The notes under the pieces: generated by a model
Seen by the model: the letters and a program-made list of their open reading frames with translations, nothing else
Database searches by the model: none
What the model was told of the DNA's origin: nothing
In this document: one piece after another, positions 10,724 through 22,530 of the stretch
Position numbering within the stretch: position 1 is the stretch's first letter
How the letters are laid out: each line of letters begins with the position of its first letter
From: Loripinus fragilis
Taxonomy: Eukaryota > Mollusca > Bivalvia > Lucinida > Lucinidae
DNA length: 64,000 nucleotides
Direction of reading: 5' to 3'
NCBI GenBank assembly: GCA_964019695.1
Contig: OZ026515.1
Coordinates: forward strand, 42,771,994-42,835,993
Position numbers and translations under genes: made by a program

Positions 10724-10771
10724 CGGCCCGCCTGCGAAACGCCATTTAAATGGCGTTTCGCTGGCGGGCCG
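10724..10771. repeat. Near-perfect 48-bp palindrome
   Basis: The 28-bp core GCGAAACGCCATTTAAATGG... is an exact palindrome (10734-10761), flanked by CGGCCCGCC and GGCGGGCCG. Diverged copies are at 30935-30990, 40505-40570 and 40790-40830, each with GGGCCACT..GGCC..CCAGCGAA. This marks a dispersed hairpin MITE family. Confidence 0.85.
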
Positions 10772-10879
10772 ATGATGGCCCGCCTATAGTGGTATTTTGA
10801 TCCTCCCAGCCCTCATCAACTAAAAAAAGTCAAAGTCGAAGTTGGACCTCCTCTGACATAACTTTCTGGATCCGCGCAT

Positions 10880-11093
10880 GGTTGTACTTCAAAGAGTTGT
10901 ATTTTCGAGAAGATATACATACAGGGGTGACAACCTACGTCATAGCATTGATCTCGTAAACACGTAGAACGGCGCCATTTTTGTTTTGCAAGGTAAGATT
11001 TTCCCTTCGTAAGACTATACAAATCAGTATCTGTGAAAACTAAGCAGTGCATGCGGTGCCTACCATCATTCTTGAACAGAATATATAAAGGTC
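10880..11093 (+). repeat. Interspersed repeat, inverted copy at 22350-22530
   Basis: Shared blocks are GGGGTGACAACCTACGTCATAGCA, AACACGTAG.ACG.CGCCAT, TATACA.AT..GTATCTGT, GCATGCGGTGCCTA and CTTGAA.AGAATATATAA. The two copies are in opposite orientation and about 11.3 kb apart. The element class is unknown. Confidence 0.7.
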
Positions 11094-11469
11094 AGAGGTT
11101 TAAAGGTTACGGATCTTTGGCTTTGAGCATCGTAATGAAGCAAGGGCCTACTGTCGAACTACGTCGGCCAAACTCTTCTCTGTTCTTGCTTCTTAAAGTC
11201 GAATGAACGTTGGGGGAGGCTGAATTGGAACAGGCAGAACTTGTATATCCGTACGAACACATGCCCGCGATGCTCGTAACGTTTAAAATGTTAATTTGAG
11301 GGAAATGTAACTGAAGCATAGAAATTATCTGGACCTCAATGCGAGAAGACCTTTCTTCGGGGTTTACGACCATGTAAGACTCAAACCAACCTGCTCAGTT
11401 ACAGAGTGTACATGTAGCTAGAAAGCTGAAATTTTGCATGTAGCAAGTTTATCAATTATACTTTCAAGA

Positions 11470-11530
11470 CGGCGAGCAGCAAAGGCACTGATCAGACTGC
11501 GCGGATGTGTAGGCTGGTCTGCGCCTTTAA
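11470..11530. repeat. Hairpin MITE core (GCCTTTG family)
   Basis: AAAGGCACTGATCAGACTGCGCGGATGTGTAGGCTGGTCTGCGCCTTT folds on itself. The same imperfect hairpin occurs at 13373-13424, 26143-26192, 45490-45534 and 47525-47575. It is a small dispersed foldback repeat. Confidence 0.75.
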
Positions 11531-11639
11531 TCTTCCAGGTTTTCTCTCGACACGGCCTATGAGTATGATAACTGTCATTATAATTGCATTGTTTTTCAAT
11601 GTTTTCAGACCTTGGCTAGGTCGGTTTAAAGGGACAAAT

Positions 11640-11900
11640 ATTTGAGCAATAATACTGGTACCACTCATTATGACTCACTCCAGGGGTCATACTGGGCAGA
11701 TCAAAAGGACAGCCATAATGAGGTGATTATGACTTCCTTACTGGGGCAATAAGGTGGTCCCATAAAGGGATTAGGTATTTTATGATAAAATATTGATCTT
11801 TATCTTAGTGAACGAAATTGTGTTGCATACAGGTAAGTCCCCTCTTGAGGCCCCATTAATTTTGTGAGATACTGAAACTTGCGTACTTCTGTAATTCTGG
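11640..11900 (+). repeat. Interspersed repeat, copy at 57750-57930
   Basis: Both copies hold GGGGCAATAAGGTGG / GGGGTAATAAAGAGG, AAAGGG.TTAG.TATTTT.TGATAAA, and GGTAAGTCCCCT.TTG.G.CCC. They are in the same orientation, 46 kb apart. Confidence 0.55.
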
Positions 11901-12029
11901 AAACTATTTTAAAATATATTTGATTATATCTTTTAGGACATCTAGAGATATAGTGGGTCGATTTTTTACCATGTTAAATGCAAATATTGGTCTGTGTAGT
12001 CAAGTGAGACCACATTTTCTATAACGGAA

Positions 12030-12190
12030 GTGAATTTTGCCTTGCGCATGCGCAGAGGAAATTTGTCGAAGTGGTTCTATATCTAAAAATCATCAGCTCA
12101 CCAACCTTAACAAGTGTGGAAAGTTTCATGCTTGTATCCGGAATAGCACAATCTTGGCTCTTAGCCGCCTAGCTACGGGCCCAGCATCTA
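12030..12190 (+). repeat. Interspersed repeat, inverted partner of 6428-6665
   Basis: GCGCATGCGC, TGGTTCTATAT, CTTGTATCCGGAATAGCACA and TTGGCTCTTAGCCGCCTAGCTA match the reverse complement of 6530-6665. It abuts the long inverted repeat that starts at about 12170. Confidence 0.65.
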
Positions 12191-13130
12191 CCCTTCACCC
12201 CAAAAAATATCAGGAATTTCAAGCACCCCCAAAAATATTTTGAAATTTTAGCAACCCCCAAAAATATCCCCATTCTGTACCATGACCTTAAGAATCAACC
12301 CTAAACTGCATAGAATTGACCCCTAAATATAATCCAATTTTGTGATGAACCCAAAAATATCCACAAAGTCTTCATACCCCAAAATATTTATTTTTCTGAA
12401 ACCCCCAAAATATTGAAATTCAAAATTTTGAACCCCAAAAATGGCCCGAGCCTACGTATGTATGAAAATATCAGAGTACCCCCCCCCCCCCCCCCTGGGG
12501 GTGTAACCCCTTGGGAATGTCATAATTCGTGGTACCACTATTAATGAGTAAATATTTAGGTCTTTAAGAATATACCCGGAAGGAACATAGACCTATTAGT
12601 CGAAGAAGAGACCATGGTAGGTGTCCTTACCTCACCAACAATCAGTCTAGTCTGGTAATCCGGAAACAGGCCCAGTACAGCAGTAGCAGCACTGGACGAA
12701 GATCCAATTGAGAGACTCTCCAGAGAGTGACACAGTGTAGCCGGGGGGGGGGGGGGTACTCTTATATTTGCATACGTACGTAGTCTCTTGCATTTCAATA
12801 TTTTTTTTTATTTTTTTTTTGGGGTGGGGGGGGGGGGGGTTCAGAGAAATGAAGTTTTTGTTTTGGTATAAAGACGTGGCTATTTTTGGGAGTCATCACA
12901 AAGATGAACTGGTTTAAAGAGGCTTATCGGTGCATTTTTAGGGTCTTTATCTTGAGTTAAATGTACAGAATGGGGTCATTTTTTCGGGTTGCTAAAATTT
13001 CAAAGATATTTTTGGGGAATGCCTGGTTTTCCAGATAATTTTTTATTTTTTAGGGGGGGGGGGGGGAGGGGGGGCCGGGGTGGAGTGAGGAAGAGGTGAC
13101 AAGTAGATGCTGAGCCCTAGCCTACGTATG
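12165..13130. repeat. Long inverted repeat (~290-bp arms) with homopolymer cores
   Basis: The left arm (12165-12465) begins CTACGGGCCCAGCATCTA and carries CCCCAAAAATATCCCC and CCATTCTGTAC. The right arm (12770-13130) carries GTACAGAATGGGG, AAATATTTTTGGGG and TAGATGCTGAGCCCTAGC, the reverse complement. Both arms end in GCCTACGTATG. C runs (12479-12496) and G runs (12740-12756) sit inside. The loop holds GGTACCACTATTAATG. Confidence 0.75.
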
Positions 13131-13625
13131 AAGAAAAAATGAGAGAACCATCTCGGTCAGTAAAGGGTCGTTAGCTCGTGCTTTGCTCTCTTTACCCCAT
13201 ACAGGAGGAGTAACTTAATAACACATTTGATTCTAGAATGCGTATTCTATAAAAATGGCTCAGAAACGCCACTAACAGCAGGCCCACTTTCGAGACTGAA
13301 AGCATCATCAACAGATACGTACTAACTAGAAAATAAAAAAAAATCGCTTATTGCAAGTTTAGAACGCATATTAAAGGCGGTGATCAGTCTGAGCGGATGC
13401 TCAGGCTTGTCTGCGCCTTTGTTGGTCGCAAACCCCGAAGACAGCGTCGAAGCCCAACTCACAGTCAATGAACATTTGCAAGACTTTGATGCCCAAATAT
13501 GATTTTTTGACAAAGTGGCAGCTTCTTGAACTTACAATGTAGCATTATTTCCCTTCTGCCTCTTCACGCGGGTCTAATTTCAACCCCATCAACATTTTTT
13601 TTCAGGAACATTCTGATACGACATA

Positions 13626-14954
13626 TACGAGGGCTGTTCAAATATGAATGCAAGTAGCTTCATAACTTTCTTCACATATCTGTTACGACAGAATGTCATA
13701 CATTTCGGGAAAGAACTATTTGTCGCCTTTAAAATGGCACCAAACATAAAGAAACACTCTCTATATTTCTGGAGTTACAAACGCTTATATAAAGGCCATT
13801 CCTGTATACTGAAGTTTTTCTGAAGCAAATTGCAATACACGTTTTGGTACATGTGCGTATATAGTGTCATATCTTTGTAAGTTTGTGACAAAATGGCACC
13901 AAATTTTAGATGCAAGTCTAAGGTGCATTGACAAAGTTGCTTGCAGGAAAACGTTTATATAATCTTGTTTCAATCTCGAGTAAGCAGGCACGTTTATGGC
14001 GTCATTAATTTTATAATAAAGATCATTTTGAGTTATCTCCTGGTGATGCAATAATGAACATAGCTGTGTCTTTTTCTTTGCTTTTGCTTAACACATGCTT
14101 AATATGTCATAAGGGAGTTTTCACAATGCTCCGTCCTCTATGTACAGAGTTATAACATTTTATATCATTTTTCAAGCAATTTTCTGCTTCTTAATGATAT
14201 GTTTACATTAATTAGAATGTGTTCAAAATGTCTAGTCCTCAAGACCATGTGAGTAATTTTATTGTAAAAAATGCCTATATTGGTAAAACTTAAAGTTAAC
14301 GTTCAAATTTAGATGAAAGCCGCAATGTTATGACAAGAAAATTAAGTATAAGTTCTATTACCCCTTCACTTAAGGCAGTTTTGACTTAATATTTAATGCT
14401 TTTCAGCGTTTAAAAATTATCCTCTATCCTTAAATGATTTGTAGCAACAACTCAGTATGAGCGATCAACATATTGTCTTTGAGTTAAAACAAGTTTAAAT
14501 GTTGCTTCGTGCATTTGGTTAGAGATAAGCTTGACTGAAAACTGAAAGGTGGTGTTTTGTTTACCATTAAATTTGCAAACATAAGGAGACTTAGTGAAAA
14601 CGATTCGATGTAATTTAACAAAAACAAGTCGGATTTTCGCAACTTTCACAGAATCATAAGATAAGTATATGATGATACTTCCTTAAAATGTTCAAGAAAT
14701 TTCACTTATTCATCAAAGAATTATACGTTCTTCTATAGCACTGGTATATGTTCGAAGCATTAAGTTTGTTGGTATACTAAGGTGACCCTCATTCAAAGGG
14801 GTATAACTCGATAAGTATATTGTATTTTCTTTAAGTCTGGTGCCAGTTTAAAGGTGATATATAGCCCTTTAAAGAAACATATACCATTTTGTCGTAGCAT
14901 ATATGTGACGAAAGTTATGATATTACTTGCATTCATATTTGAACAGCCCTCGTA
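13626..14954. mobile_element. 1.33-kb mariner-type TIR element without transposase
   Basis: The ends TACGAGGGCTGTTCAAATATGAATGC and its reverse complement form ~35-bp terminal inverted repeats starting at TA, as in Tc1/mariner elements. The subterminal sequences (AAGTAGCTTCATAAC, GTTATGA) also pair. No transposase frame is present, so it depends on an autonomous relative. A second copy lies in opposite orientation at 62053-63327; the shared interior includes ACTCAGTATGAGCGATCAAC. Confidence 0.85.
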
Positions 14955-15059
14955 CACAATGTAGAGACACTGAATATTTGCATGAACATATTTGAGAATA
15001 ACAAAATGATAGCATTTTTAACCTTTTTTTATTTTAAATATTTACTTCTTCATAAGGAT

Positions 15060-16375
15060 TTTTAGGTCACCTGAGCCTTTGATCGTTGGATGTCCGTCGT
15101 GCGTTGTCCGTCGTGTGTCGTCAACAATTGCTTCAAAAGACATCTCCTCCTAAACTACTGGCTGGATTTTGACCAAACTAGGCAGGAACGATCCTTATAG
15201 GACCCTCTTTAATAATTGTTTGAATGGTTCCGATCCATTGATTATCTCGGTCACTAAGGCTAAAAATAGATTTTCAAAATGAAAACTTTAAAAATCTTCT
15301 TGTCTGAAACCAGAAGGCCTGTAGTCTTGATATTTGCTATGTAGCATCACCTTGTAGACCTCTTCCAAGTTTGTTCCAATTATAGCCTTGGAGCCAAAAA
15401 TGGCTTGGCCCCGGGGGTCAAATGTTTTACATAGGCTGATATAGGGAAAATGTGAAAAATAATCTTCTTGTCTGAACCCGCAAGGCCTAGAGCCTTGATA
15501 TTTGGTATGTAGTATCAACTAGTGGACCTTCACCAAGTTTGTTCAAATTATAGCCCTGGGGCCAAATATAGCCCCGCACTGGGGGTCACATGTTTTACAT
15601 AGGCTTATATAGGGAAAACAAACATGAAAAATCTTCTTGTCTGAAGCCAGAAGGCCTAGACTATTGATATTTGGTATTTAGCATAACCTAGTAGACCTCT
15701 ACCAAATTTGTTCGAATGTTTGCCCTCGGGATAAAAATGGCCCCGCCCCGGGGGTCACAGTCATGTTTTACATTATTAACTAAGGCTTATATAGGGAAAA
15801 TTTGAAAACAATCTTCTTGTCTGAAACCACAGAGCCTAAAGCCTTGATATTTGGTATGTAGCATCACTTAGATGGCCTCTACCAAGTTTGTTAAAGTTAA
15901 AGACCTGGGGCCAAAAATGGCCCCGCCCCTGGATCACATGTTTACATAGGCTTATATAGGGAAAACATGAAAAAAATCTTCTTGTCTGGAACCAGAAGGC
16001 CTAGACTATTGATATTTGGTATTTAACATCACCTAGTAGACTGCTACCAAGTTTGTTCAAATTATAGCCTTAGGGCTAAAAATGGCCCCGCTCGGGGGTC
16101 ACATGTTTTACATAGACTTATATAGGGAAAATGTGAAAAAATATTCTTGTCTGAAACCACAGGGCCTGGAGCCTTGATATTTGGTATTTAGCAGCACCTA
16201 GTGGACCTCTACCATGTTTGTTCAAATTATACCCTTGGGGCCAGAAATGGCTCCGCCCCGGGGTCAAATGTTTTACATAGGCTTATGTAGTGAAAATGTG
16301 AAAAAAATCTTCTTATCTGAAACCACAAGGCCGAGAGCCTTGATATTTGGTATGTAGCATCACCTAGTAGACAAT
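15060..16375 (+). repeat. Satellite array segment with head (~165-180 bp units)
   Basis: The head AGGTCACCTGAGCCTTTGAT, with CGTCGTGCGTTGTCCGTCG, is followed by about seven tandem units. Each unit has CTTCTTGTCTGAAACCA, CTTGATATTTGGTATGTAGC, CAAGTTTGTTCAAATTAT and AAAATGGCCCCGCCCC. Starts of successive units at 15326, 15494, 15663, 15843 and 16008 give the period. The array is broken at about 16375 by an RT element. Confidence 0.9.
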
Positions 16376-17029
16376 ATGGTTAGTCAAATATACCCTTCAG
16401 AGCTCCAACTGAATAAAGCCAATGCTTCTGATACCGAAGCCGCATTTTTAGACTTGCTTTTGTCAATTTCTAATGATATTGTTTCTACCAAAATTTATGA
16501 TAAACGTGACGACTTTGATTTTGAAATTGTCAATTTCCCATTTTTAGATGGTGATGTTCCTCGTTCTACATCCTATGGAGTCTATATCTCTCAACTCATT
16601 CGTTTTGCTAGAGCATCTAGCTATGTTGCTGACTTCAACACTCGCAATAAATTGTTAACTCAGAAACTTCTTAAACAAGGCTATCGGTATCATAAACTTC
16701 GCAAAACATTTTCAAAATTTTATAGACGATACTATGATTTGATTTCTAAATTGCAAGTTGGACTTAAATCTCTCTTGCGCCAAGGACTTTCGGAACCTGA
16801 TTTATATGGTGACTTGGTGTATAAATTGAAGAAGATTGTTGGCTCTAATAATTTTTCAGCGCAGTTCATTAAAATAATTTCCTATTATAAAAAGAATGGC
16901 TATAACATTAATGTATTGCAACAGACTGCATGCTTAGTAGTCAACCCAATCACGGTTGGCAACTTTGCTTTCCTCTTTAATTGCACGCCGGTGGGTCGGA
17001 CTTCAGACTCTATGATGGTTCTGACTTAA
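16376..17029 (+). pseudogene. Reverse transcriptase C-terminal part
   Basis: An uninterrupted 217-codon frame, MVSQIYPSELQLNKA to MMVLT-stop, includes EAAFLDLLLSISND, IYDKRDDFDFEIVNFPF, SYGVYISQLIRFARASS and YRYHKLRKTFSKFYRRYYDL. In the fuller copy at 52425-53564 this segment follows the RYLDDIL motif. It is therefore the region after the RT palm, lacking the catalytic residues. The apparent start ATG is internal to the original protein. The family is common in invertebrate genomes; I suspect a Penelope-like relationship but cannot prove it. Confidence 0.85.
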
Positions 17030-17570
17030 AGACTTATCTATTGATGAGATGGTAGGGGCCTGATGCTTTGGCTGTTTGTCGGGCCCACTGGGGTTTACAT
17101 GTTGGATTTGTTTTGCTCTGGTATTCAGTTTAATTTACTGTTGAGTCCTCACCTTGCTTTATCTCCCTGTTATATCTTGATTTATATGTTTTAGGAGATG
17201 ATGCATTGATAAGTTAGGGGTCTTTCATGCAAACCAAATATCTATGTGCCTTGATCCACATCTGAATTAAGGGTGAGGTTTGCGCCGTTAAACCGGTTTA
17301 AGCCCTCCAGTAAAATATTTTACTGACTGTTCCAAGGCGGTACTTCTTTTGTGGATCTCTTATGTTTTTGTTCTGTCTTGTGTTTGCTATGTCTTTGTGT
17401 GCGTCTGTTTATATGTGCTTTGTGGTCACCTGCTGGGAAAGGGCTGACCTCTTGGCTCTCGTTTGTGGTGTCTACTGTGAGTTTGTCACTTTCCCATTGG
17501 TATCCTGGGTCAGGTGTGGTACTTGATTGTATCGATTCCTGATCTTTGCACCCTTACTTAATTTTATTAC
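16376..17570 (+). mobile_element. 5'-truncated RT element inserted in the satellite array
   Basis: A coding 3' half (16376-17029) is followed by a ~530-bp 3' untranslated tail ending GATTCCTGATCTTTGCACCCTTACTTA. The satellite unit stops at CACCTAGTAGAC and resumes at about 17576 with TGTTTGTTAGAATTATA. At least eight other fragments of this element lie in the window, most sharing this tail or a divergent version of it. Confidence 0.85.
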
Positions 17571-17575
17571 ATGTT

Positions 17576-19012
17576 TGTTAGAATTATATCACTTGGGTCA
17601 AAAATGGCCCCGCCCCGGGGGTCACATGCTCTACATTGGCTTATATAGGGAAAATGTGAAAAAATCTCTTGTCTGAAACCACAAGGCCTAGAGCCTTGAT
17701 ATTTGGTGTGAAGCATCGCCAAGTAGACCTCTACCAAGTTTGTTCAAATTGTAGACCTTGGGCTAAAAATGTTTCCACCTGGTGGTCAAATGTTTTACAT
17801 AGGCTTGAATAGAGAAACAGAAAAAACTCTTCTTGTCTGAAACCAGAAATGTTTCCACCCGGTGGTCAAATGTTTTACATAGGCTTAAATAGAGAAACAG
17901 AAAAACTCTTCTTGTCTGAAACCAGAAAGCCTAGACTATAAATAGTTTGGTGTTTAGCATCACCTAGAGGACCTCTACCAAGTTTCTTTAAATTATAGAC
18001 CTCCAGCCAAAAATGGCCCAACTCAGGGGGACATATGTTTTACATAGCCTTATATAGGGAAAATGTGAAAACATCTTCTTGTCTGAAACCACAGGGCCAA
18101 GAGCCTTGATTTTTGGTATTTAGCATCACCAAGTGGACCTCTACCAAGTTTGTTCAAATAATACCCCTGGGATAAAAAATGTTTCCGCCCTGGGGTCACA
18201 TGTTTTATATAGGATTATGCAGGGAAGACAAGACCTCACCTAGTTGACCTCTTCCAAGTATGATAAGATTTAGACAAAATCGGCCTGCTCGGGGGTCACA
18301 TGTTTCGCAGAGGCCCATCTAGGGAAAACATGACAAAAATCTTCTTGGCTGAAACCAGAAGGCCTAGACTATTGGTATTTGGTATGTAGCATCATCACCT
18401 AGTGTACCTCTACCAAGTTTGTTCAAATTAAATCCCTTGGGACAAAAATGGCCATGCCCGGGGGTACATGTTCTACATTTGCTTATGGTAGGGGAAAATG
18501 TGAAAAAAACCTTCTTGTCTGAAACAACAAGGCATAGAGCCTTGATATTTGGTATGTAGCATCACCTAGTAGACCTCTACCAAGTTTGTTCAAGTTATAG
18601 ACCTTGGGCCAAAAATATTTCCGCCCCTGGGGTCAAATGTTTTACATAGGCTTATATAGAGAAAACAGAAAAAAATCTTCTTGTCTGAAACCAGAAAGCC
18701 TAGACTATTGATTTTTGGTATTTAGCATCACATAGTGGACCTCTACCAAGATTGTTCAAATTATAGACCTCAGGCCAGAAATGGCCCACCCAGGGGCCAC
18801 ATGTTCTACATAGGCTAATATAGGGAAAATGTGAAAAATCTTCTTGTCTGAAACCACAGGACCAAGAGCCTTGATTTTTGATAATTAACATCACCAAGTG
18901 GACCTCTACCAAGGTTGTTCAAGTAATGACCCTGGGGTAAAAAATGGTCCTGCCCTGGGGTCACATGTTTTATATAGGAAATATATATAGGGAAGACATG
19001 ACCTCTTCCAAG
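17576..19012 (+). repeat. Satellite array segment continued
   Basis: About eight more units of the same family. A local exact duplication of GAAATGTTTCCACCCGGTGG-type sequence occurs at 17765-17930. The array is broken at 19012 by a hAT-like element and resumes at 21559. Confidence 0.9.
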
Positions 19013-19583
19013 CAAGGTTGGGAGGAAAATTCCACCCTGGTATTTACCGGTGGAATTTACGGGTCTTTCCTGGCATGGCGAATAAGGCTCAAGTGGCAAA
19101 TACTGGCAAATATAACTTTTTGTCGCGAAATGCTGGCAAATATGATTTTTAGCTGTAAAATGCAGCAGATATCTTTAGGAAGTTGACTTAAAACAGTATA
19201 ATTTAACCAAAAGAATGAAAATGTAAATATTGAATATGAGGCTACAGTATCGGCATAATCCCTTAGAATACATTTGGAGAGAATACATAGGGAGAAGAAC
19301 TATATAAGCTTTGCTTTCGTTCTAATCCTTTTTATTGTCTACAGATTTATGTATGTATACTGTTATTATTTGTGTGTTATTTAAAATAAAATATGTTACA
19401 TTTGAACAAGCGAAAACAGCCAAAAATAAATCTTAGACTGAAATTTTGAATTAATTTTTAACAATAAATAGTATCTTTAGCCCCTATCATGCTGAATATT
19501 CTATATACTTAACAGTAACATTTCTCCCAAATTTTATCCTGTTCAGCTTTAATCCGGCTTTTCAATTAGTGTGGAAAACAGTG

Positions 19584-20889
19584 TACGAGGGATGATCTTA
19601 AAGTTCTGATCCTAGTGTGATATCTCTGTAACCAGCAATGTTACATGCCTGAAAATTTTACCAAGTATTAATATATTCTTTGTCGATACATTTCTCTGAC
19701 ATGTTTGATGTAACTTTAAGGAGCGGCCGGAAATCTATCCCAAAACAGCCATGCCCTCAATACACTGACCTATCAAGCAGACTATGCATGTTGGAGACGT
19801 CACAATTTAGACAAGAGCAGTCTCAGCATTTCGATTTTATGGCTGTTCAATGTTCATCCGTAGGCCAATATGTTCTGAAGATATGGCGAACTTCCTTTAT
19901 GATTTGAGTTTTCTAGGCCCTTGAATATATGGCTATTCAACTGTCAGCTATAATCAAATTTTGGCCACTTGAAGTTTTGACCAGCCCTTACTGCCGAAAC
20001 AACAGCTGTATTAAAGGTAAAATGTGTTTTAGGCAAACGAAGATAAACTGACTTTTGTCTGAAGCAATTATGAATTATCGTTATCGTCGGAGACTGATAG
20101 TAACCCACGTGAGAAAATTAAAACGAATCCACAAATTAGGTCAATATTCGGAGGTACACGAATTTGTATGTGTATATCTGAATATAAAACCCAATTAATT
20201 GTCCAAATGTGCACTATATCGTAAAATGATGCAATATGGGATTAAATTGAGCTCAAAGCATCCATCTAAAAATAAAAACAATTTTGAATAGTCTTATTTA
20301 AAATCATTCATATTTTCAGCTAAAAATAGAACTTTTTACAATATTCCAATTAAGATTGAGATATTTTGAAATCAAAATAGTATTGGTTTTAAATATTTTG
20401 CCGATATTTGGTTTGGCATGTTTTAGACCAAATTTATAGACAAAAATAGAATCTTCTTGGAAATGAAAATTCTGCATTGTATTTAAAATGACGTAGTTGT
20501 CAATTTCAATGACGTCATAAGAACTCCGCATTGAGCTTTAAATATTGAATCAACATAACCTGTCGCCATTCTAACTTATGAATGGACATTACAAGTAACA
20601 AAAAGTAAAAAGACAATGAAGTTTTGTTTTGTAGTTTTAAAGATGCTGGGCTTGAAAGAGTCAGATTCAAACATTATCATAATTCTATAATATCAAAAAA
20701 GGCCAGTGGTATGGAGTGGGCCATATATAACATGCTGTAATTATTAATTGAAACAGTACAGCGAGAAAATGCTAGCATCATTATAAAGGTAAACACTACA
20801 TCTTTTGAATGGTGCATAGTATGTCTCTCAAAAATGTCTCTGGACAAAGCTACAAGGCAACGATCAGAACTTTTGGATCATCCCTCGTA
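19584..20889. mobile_element. 1.3-kb mariner-type TIR element nested in the hAT-like element
   Basis: It starts TACGAGGGATGATC, with AAAGTTCTGATC following, and ends with the inverted match GATCAGAACTTTTGGATCATCCCTCGTA. Ends are ~28 bp with two mismatches, bounded by TA. The TACGAGGG terminus is shared with 13626-14954 but the interior differs. No transposase is evident. Confidence 0.8.
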
Positions 20890-21084
20890 AGATGATAAGA
20901 TGGCCTCTGAAAGAAATCAGCTGATCAGGATAGAAATGGGGAGAAAGTTTACCCTTGTATCTGGCAACTGTTTGACACCTGTGACTGTCATAAACTGTTA
21001 AAACAACACATGCCCAAGTGGATTTTTATAGCCATGGGCAAGGACGAACAATAGGATGTCATGATTGACTTCATATTTTAACTT

Positions 21085-21250
21085 AAGACAATTAAAGTCC
21101 AGGTGACCACAAACAACAGGGGTGTCTTTAATTGAGTTGTAGTACAGATTGGGTCACTCATCCAAATACCAAACTTTAATACTTCATGGTGACCACAAAC
21201 AGGAGTGTCTTTAATTGATTTATAGTACAGATAAGGGTCACTCATCCAAC
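21085..21250. repeat. Two-copy tandem duplication, ~88 bp
   Basis: GGTGACCACAAACA, GGGTGTCTTTAATTGA and ...GGGTCACTCATCCAA occur twice in direct orientation (21101-21165 and 21188-21250). This lies within the outer hAT-like element. Confidence 0.7.
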
Positions 21251-21558
21251 CTTACCTGTAACTATGCACATGCCAACTGATGAGTACTTTGGCAGGTTTT
21301 CTTCTTCTTAAATTCACATGTTTAAAGAATTAGACTTATACCTTAAACTAAGATAATTTAGCTGATAGCCTGATAAACTAGCAGAAATGAAATATTAAGT
21401 CAAATAACCTCTATTATTGAAATTACCAATCTAAATGTGGAGGGTTTTAAATCATATTCGCCAGTATTTTCCATTTTTTGCCATTATTTCCCGGTATTTC
21501 CTGGTAAATGTCACTGGCATGGCAAATATGTTTATTTGCCGGCATTTTGCCAACCTTG

Positions 21559-21720
21559 CTTCCAAGTATGATAAGATTTAGACCCTGGGGCACAAAATCG
21601 GCCAGGTCGGAGGTCACATGTTTCGCAGAGGCCCATCTAGAGAAAACATGAAAAAATCTTCTTGTCTGAAACCACAAGGGCTAGAGTCATAATATTTGGT
21701 ATGTAGAACATTTTTGTGTG
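21559..21720 (+). repeat. Satellite array, last unit after the hAT-like element
   Basis: CTTCCAAGTATGATAAG and CATGTTTCGCAGAGGCCCATC match the unit at 18250-18330, showing that the array was continuous before the 19013-21558 insertion. Confidence 0.85.
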
Positions 21721-22349
21721 TGATTGGGGTAGGGTCTTGTTATGCACTCAAAGAGACCAGCTTGATTGCCCTCCATCAAATGGTTTAAATCAATACCTTC
21801 CACTCACATAGTACAGGTAAGCGATTCAGGACCACTATGGCTCTCTTGTATGTTCTCAGATTAGATAGTGCATACATGGATAATTCAACTTGAATCATTG
21901 CACCAGAGCTTTTGCTATTGTAATCTGATACTTCTGCCGAAACTAAAGTTTTTACACTGACACGCGCCTTGCGGGAAGGATTAAGCATTGATTAGTTACA
22001 CATTTTCTCATATAAAACCTGTATCTGACACCATCTGAGTAGGTTTCTATACCTTTTTTGCACTGCCTTTCAATTTACTGCATCATCAATGCCGTTTAAT
22101 ATTTAAACATGTCTAATATTTAATAACTTTGATAGCCTGAAGGTGAATTGGGCTTAAATTACCAAGGGATCCCAAGAGTTTTTCAAACGACACGCACTTA
22201 TGTTCTGGAATCGTAAATGAAGCTTGACGCTGATATCCATGATAAGAATTGCCCACCAGTAGCGAAGCGGGAGACACGAGGACAATTTTAGCAGTCACCC
22301 GCTTCGATATTTGCAGGTGAATAATTATAAAGGCATCGGCATTTCTGGG
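21721..22349. other. No recognisable gene
   Basis: Short frames only. At 22250-22310 AGCGAAGCGGGAGACACG and CACCCGCTTCG can pair weakly. No supported function. Confidence 0.35.
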
Positions 22350-22530
22350 CGTGACCATTATATATTCTATTCAAGTGTGATGCATAGGCACCGCATGCAA
22401 TGCTTAGTTTTGACAGATACAAATCTGTATAATTTTACGTAGGGAAAAAACTGACCTTGTAATTCTAAGATGGCGTCATACTACGTGTTTGCAACATCCA
22501 TGCTATGACGTAGGTTGTTACCCCTGCAAC
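22350..22530 (-). repeat. Interspersed repeat, inverted partner of 10880-11093
   Basis: The reverse complement reads GGGGTAACAACCTACGTCATAGCA and continues in the order of the 10.9-kb copy, down to AGAATATATAATGG. Confidence 0.7.

Larger units (their letters stand above)
19013..21558. mobile_element. 2.55-kb hAT-like element with 8-bp target duplication
   Basis: It begins CAAGGTTGGG and ends GCCAACCTTG. Both sides carry CTTCCAAG (19005-19012 and 21559-21566), an exact 8-bp duplication of the satellite sequence, as made by hAT transposases. Subterminal TGGCAAATA / CCGGTATTT motifs repeat near both ends. No hAT transposase frame is seen. A second TIR element (19584-20889) is nested inside. Confidence 0.85.

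Noticed and set aside
13785..14051. Transposase in the 13.6-kb TIR element
   Set aside because: The 88-codon frame has none of the Tc1/mariner motifs and is not kept open across the full second copy.
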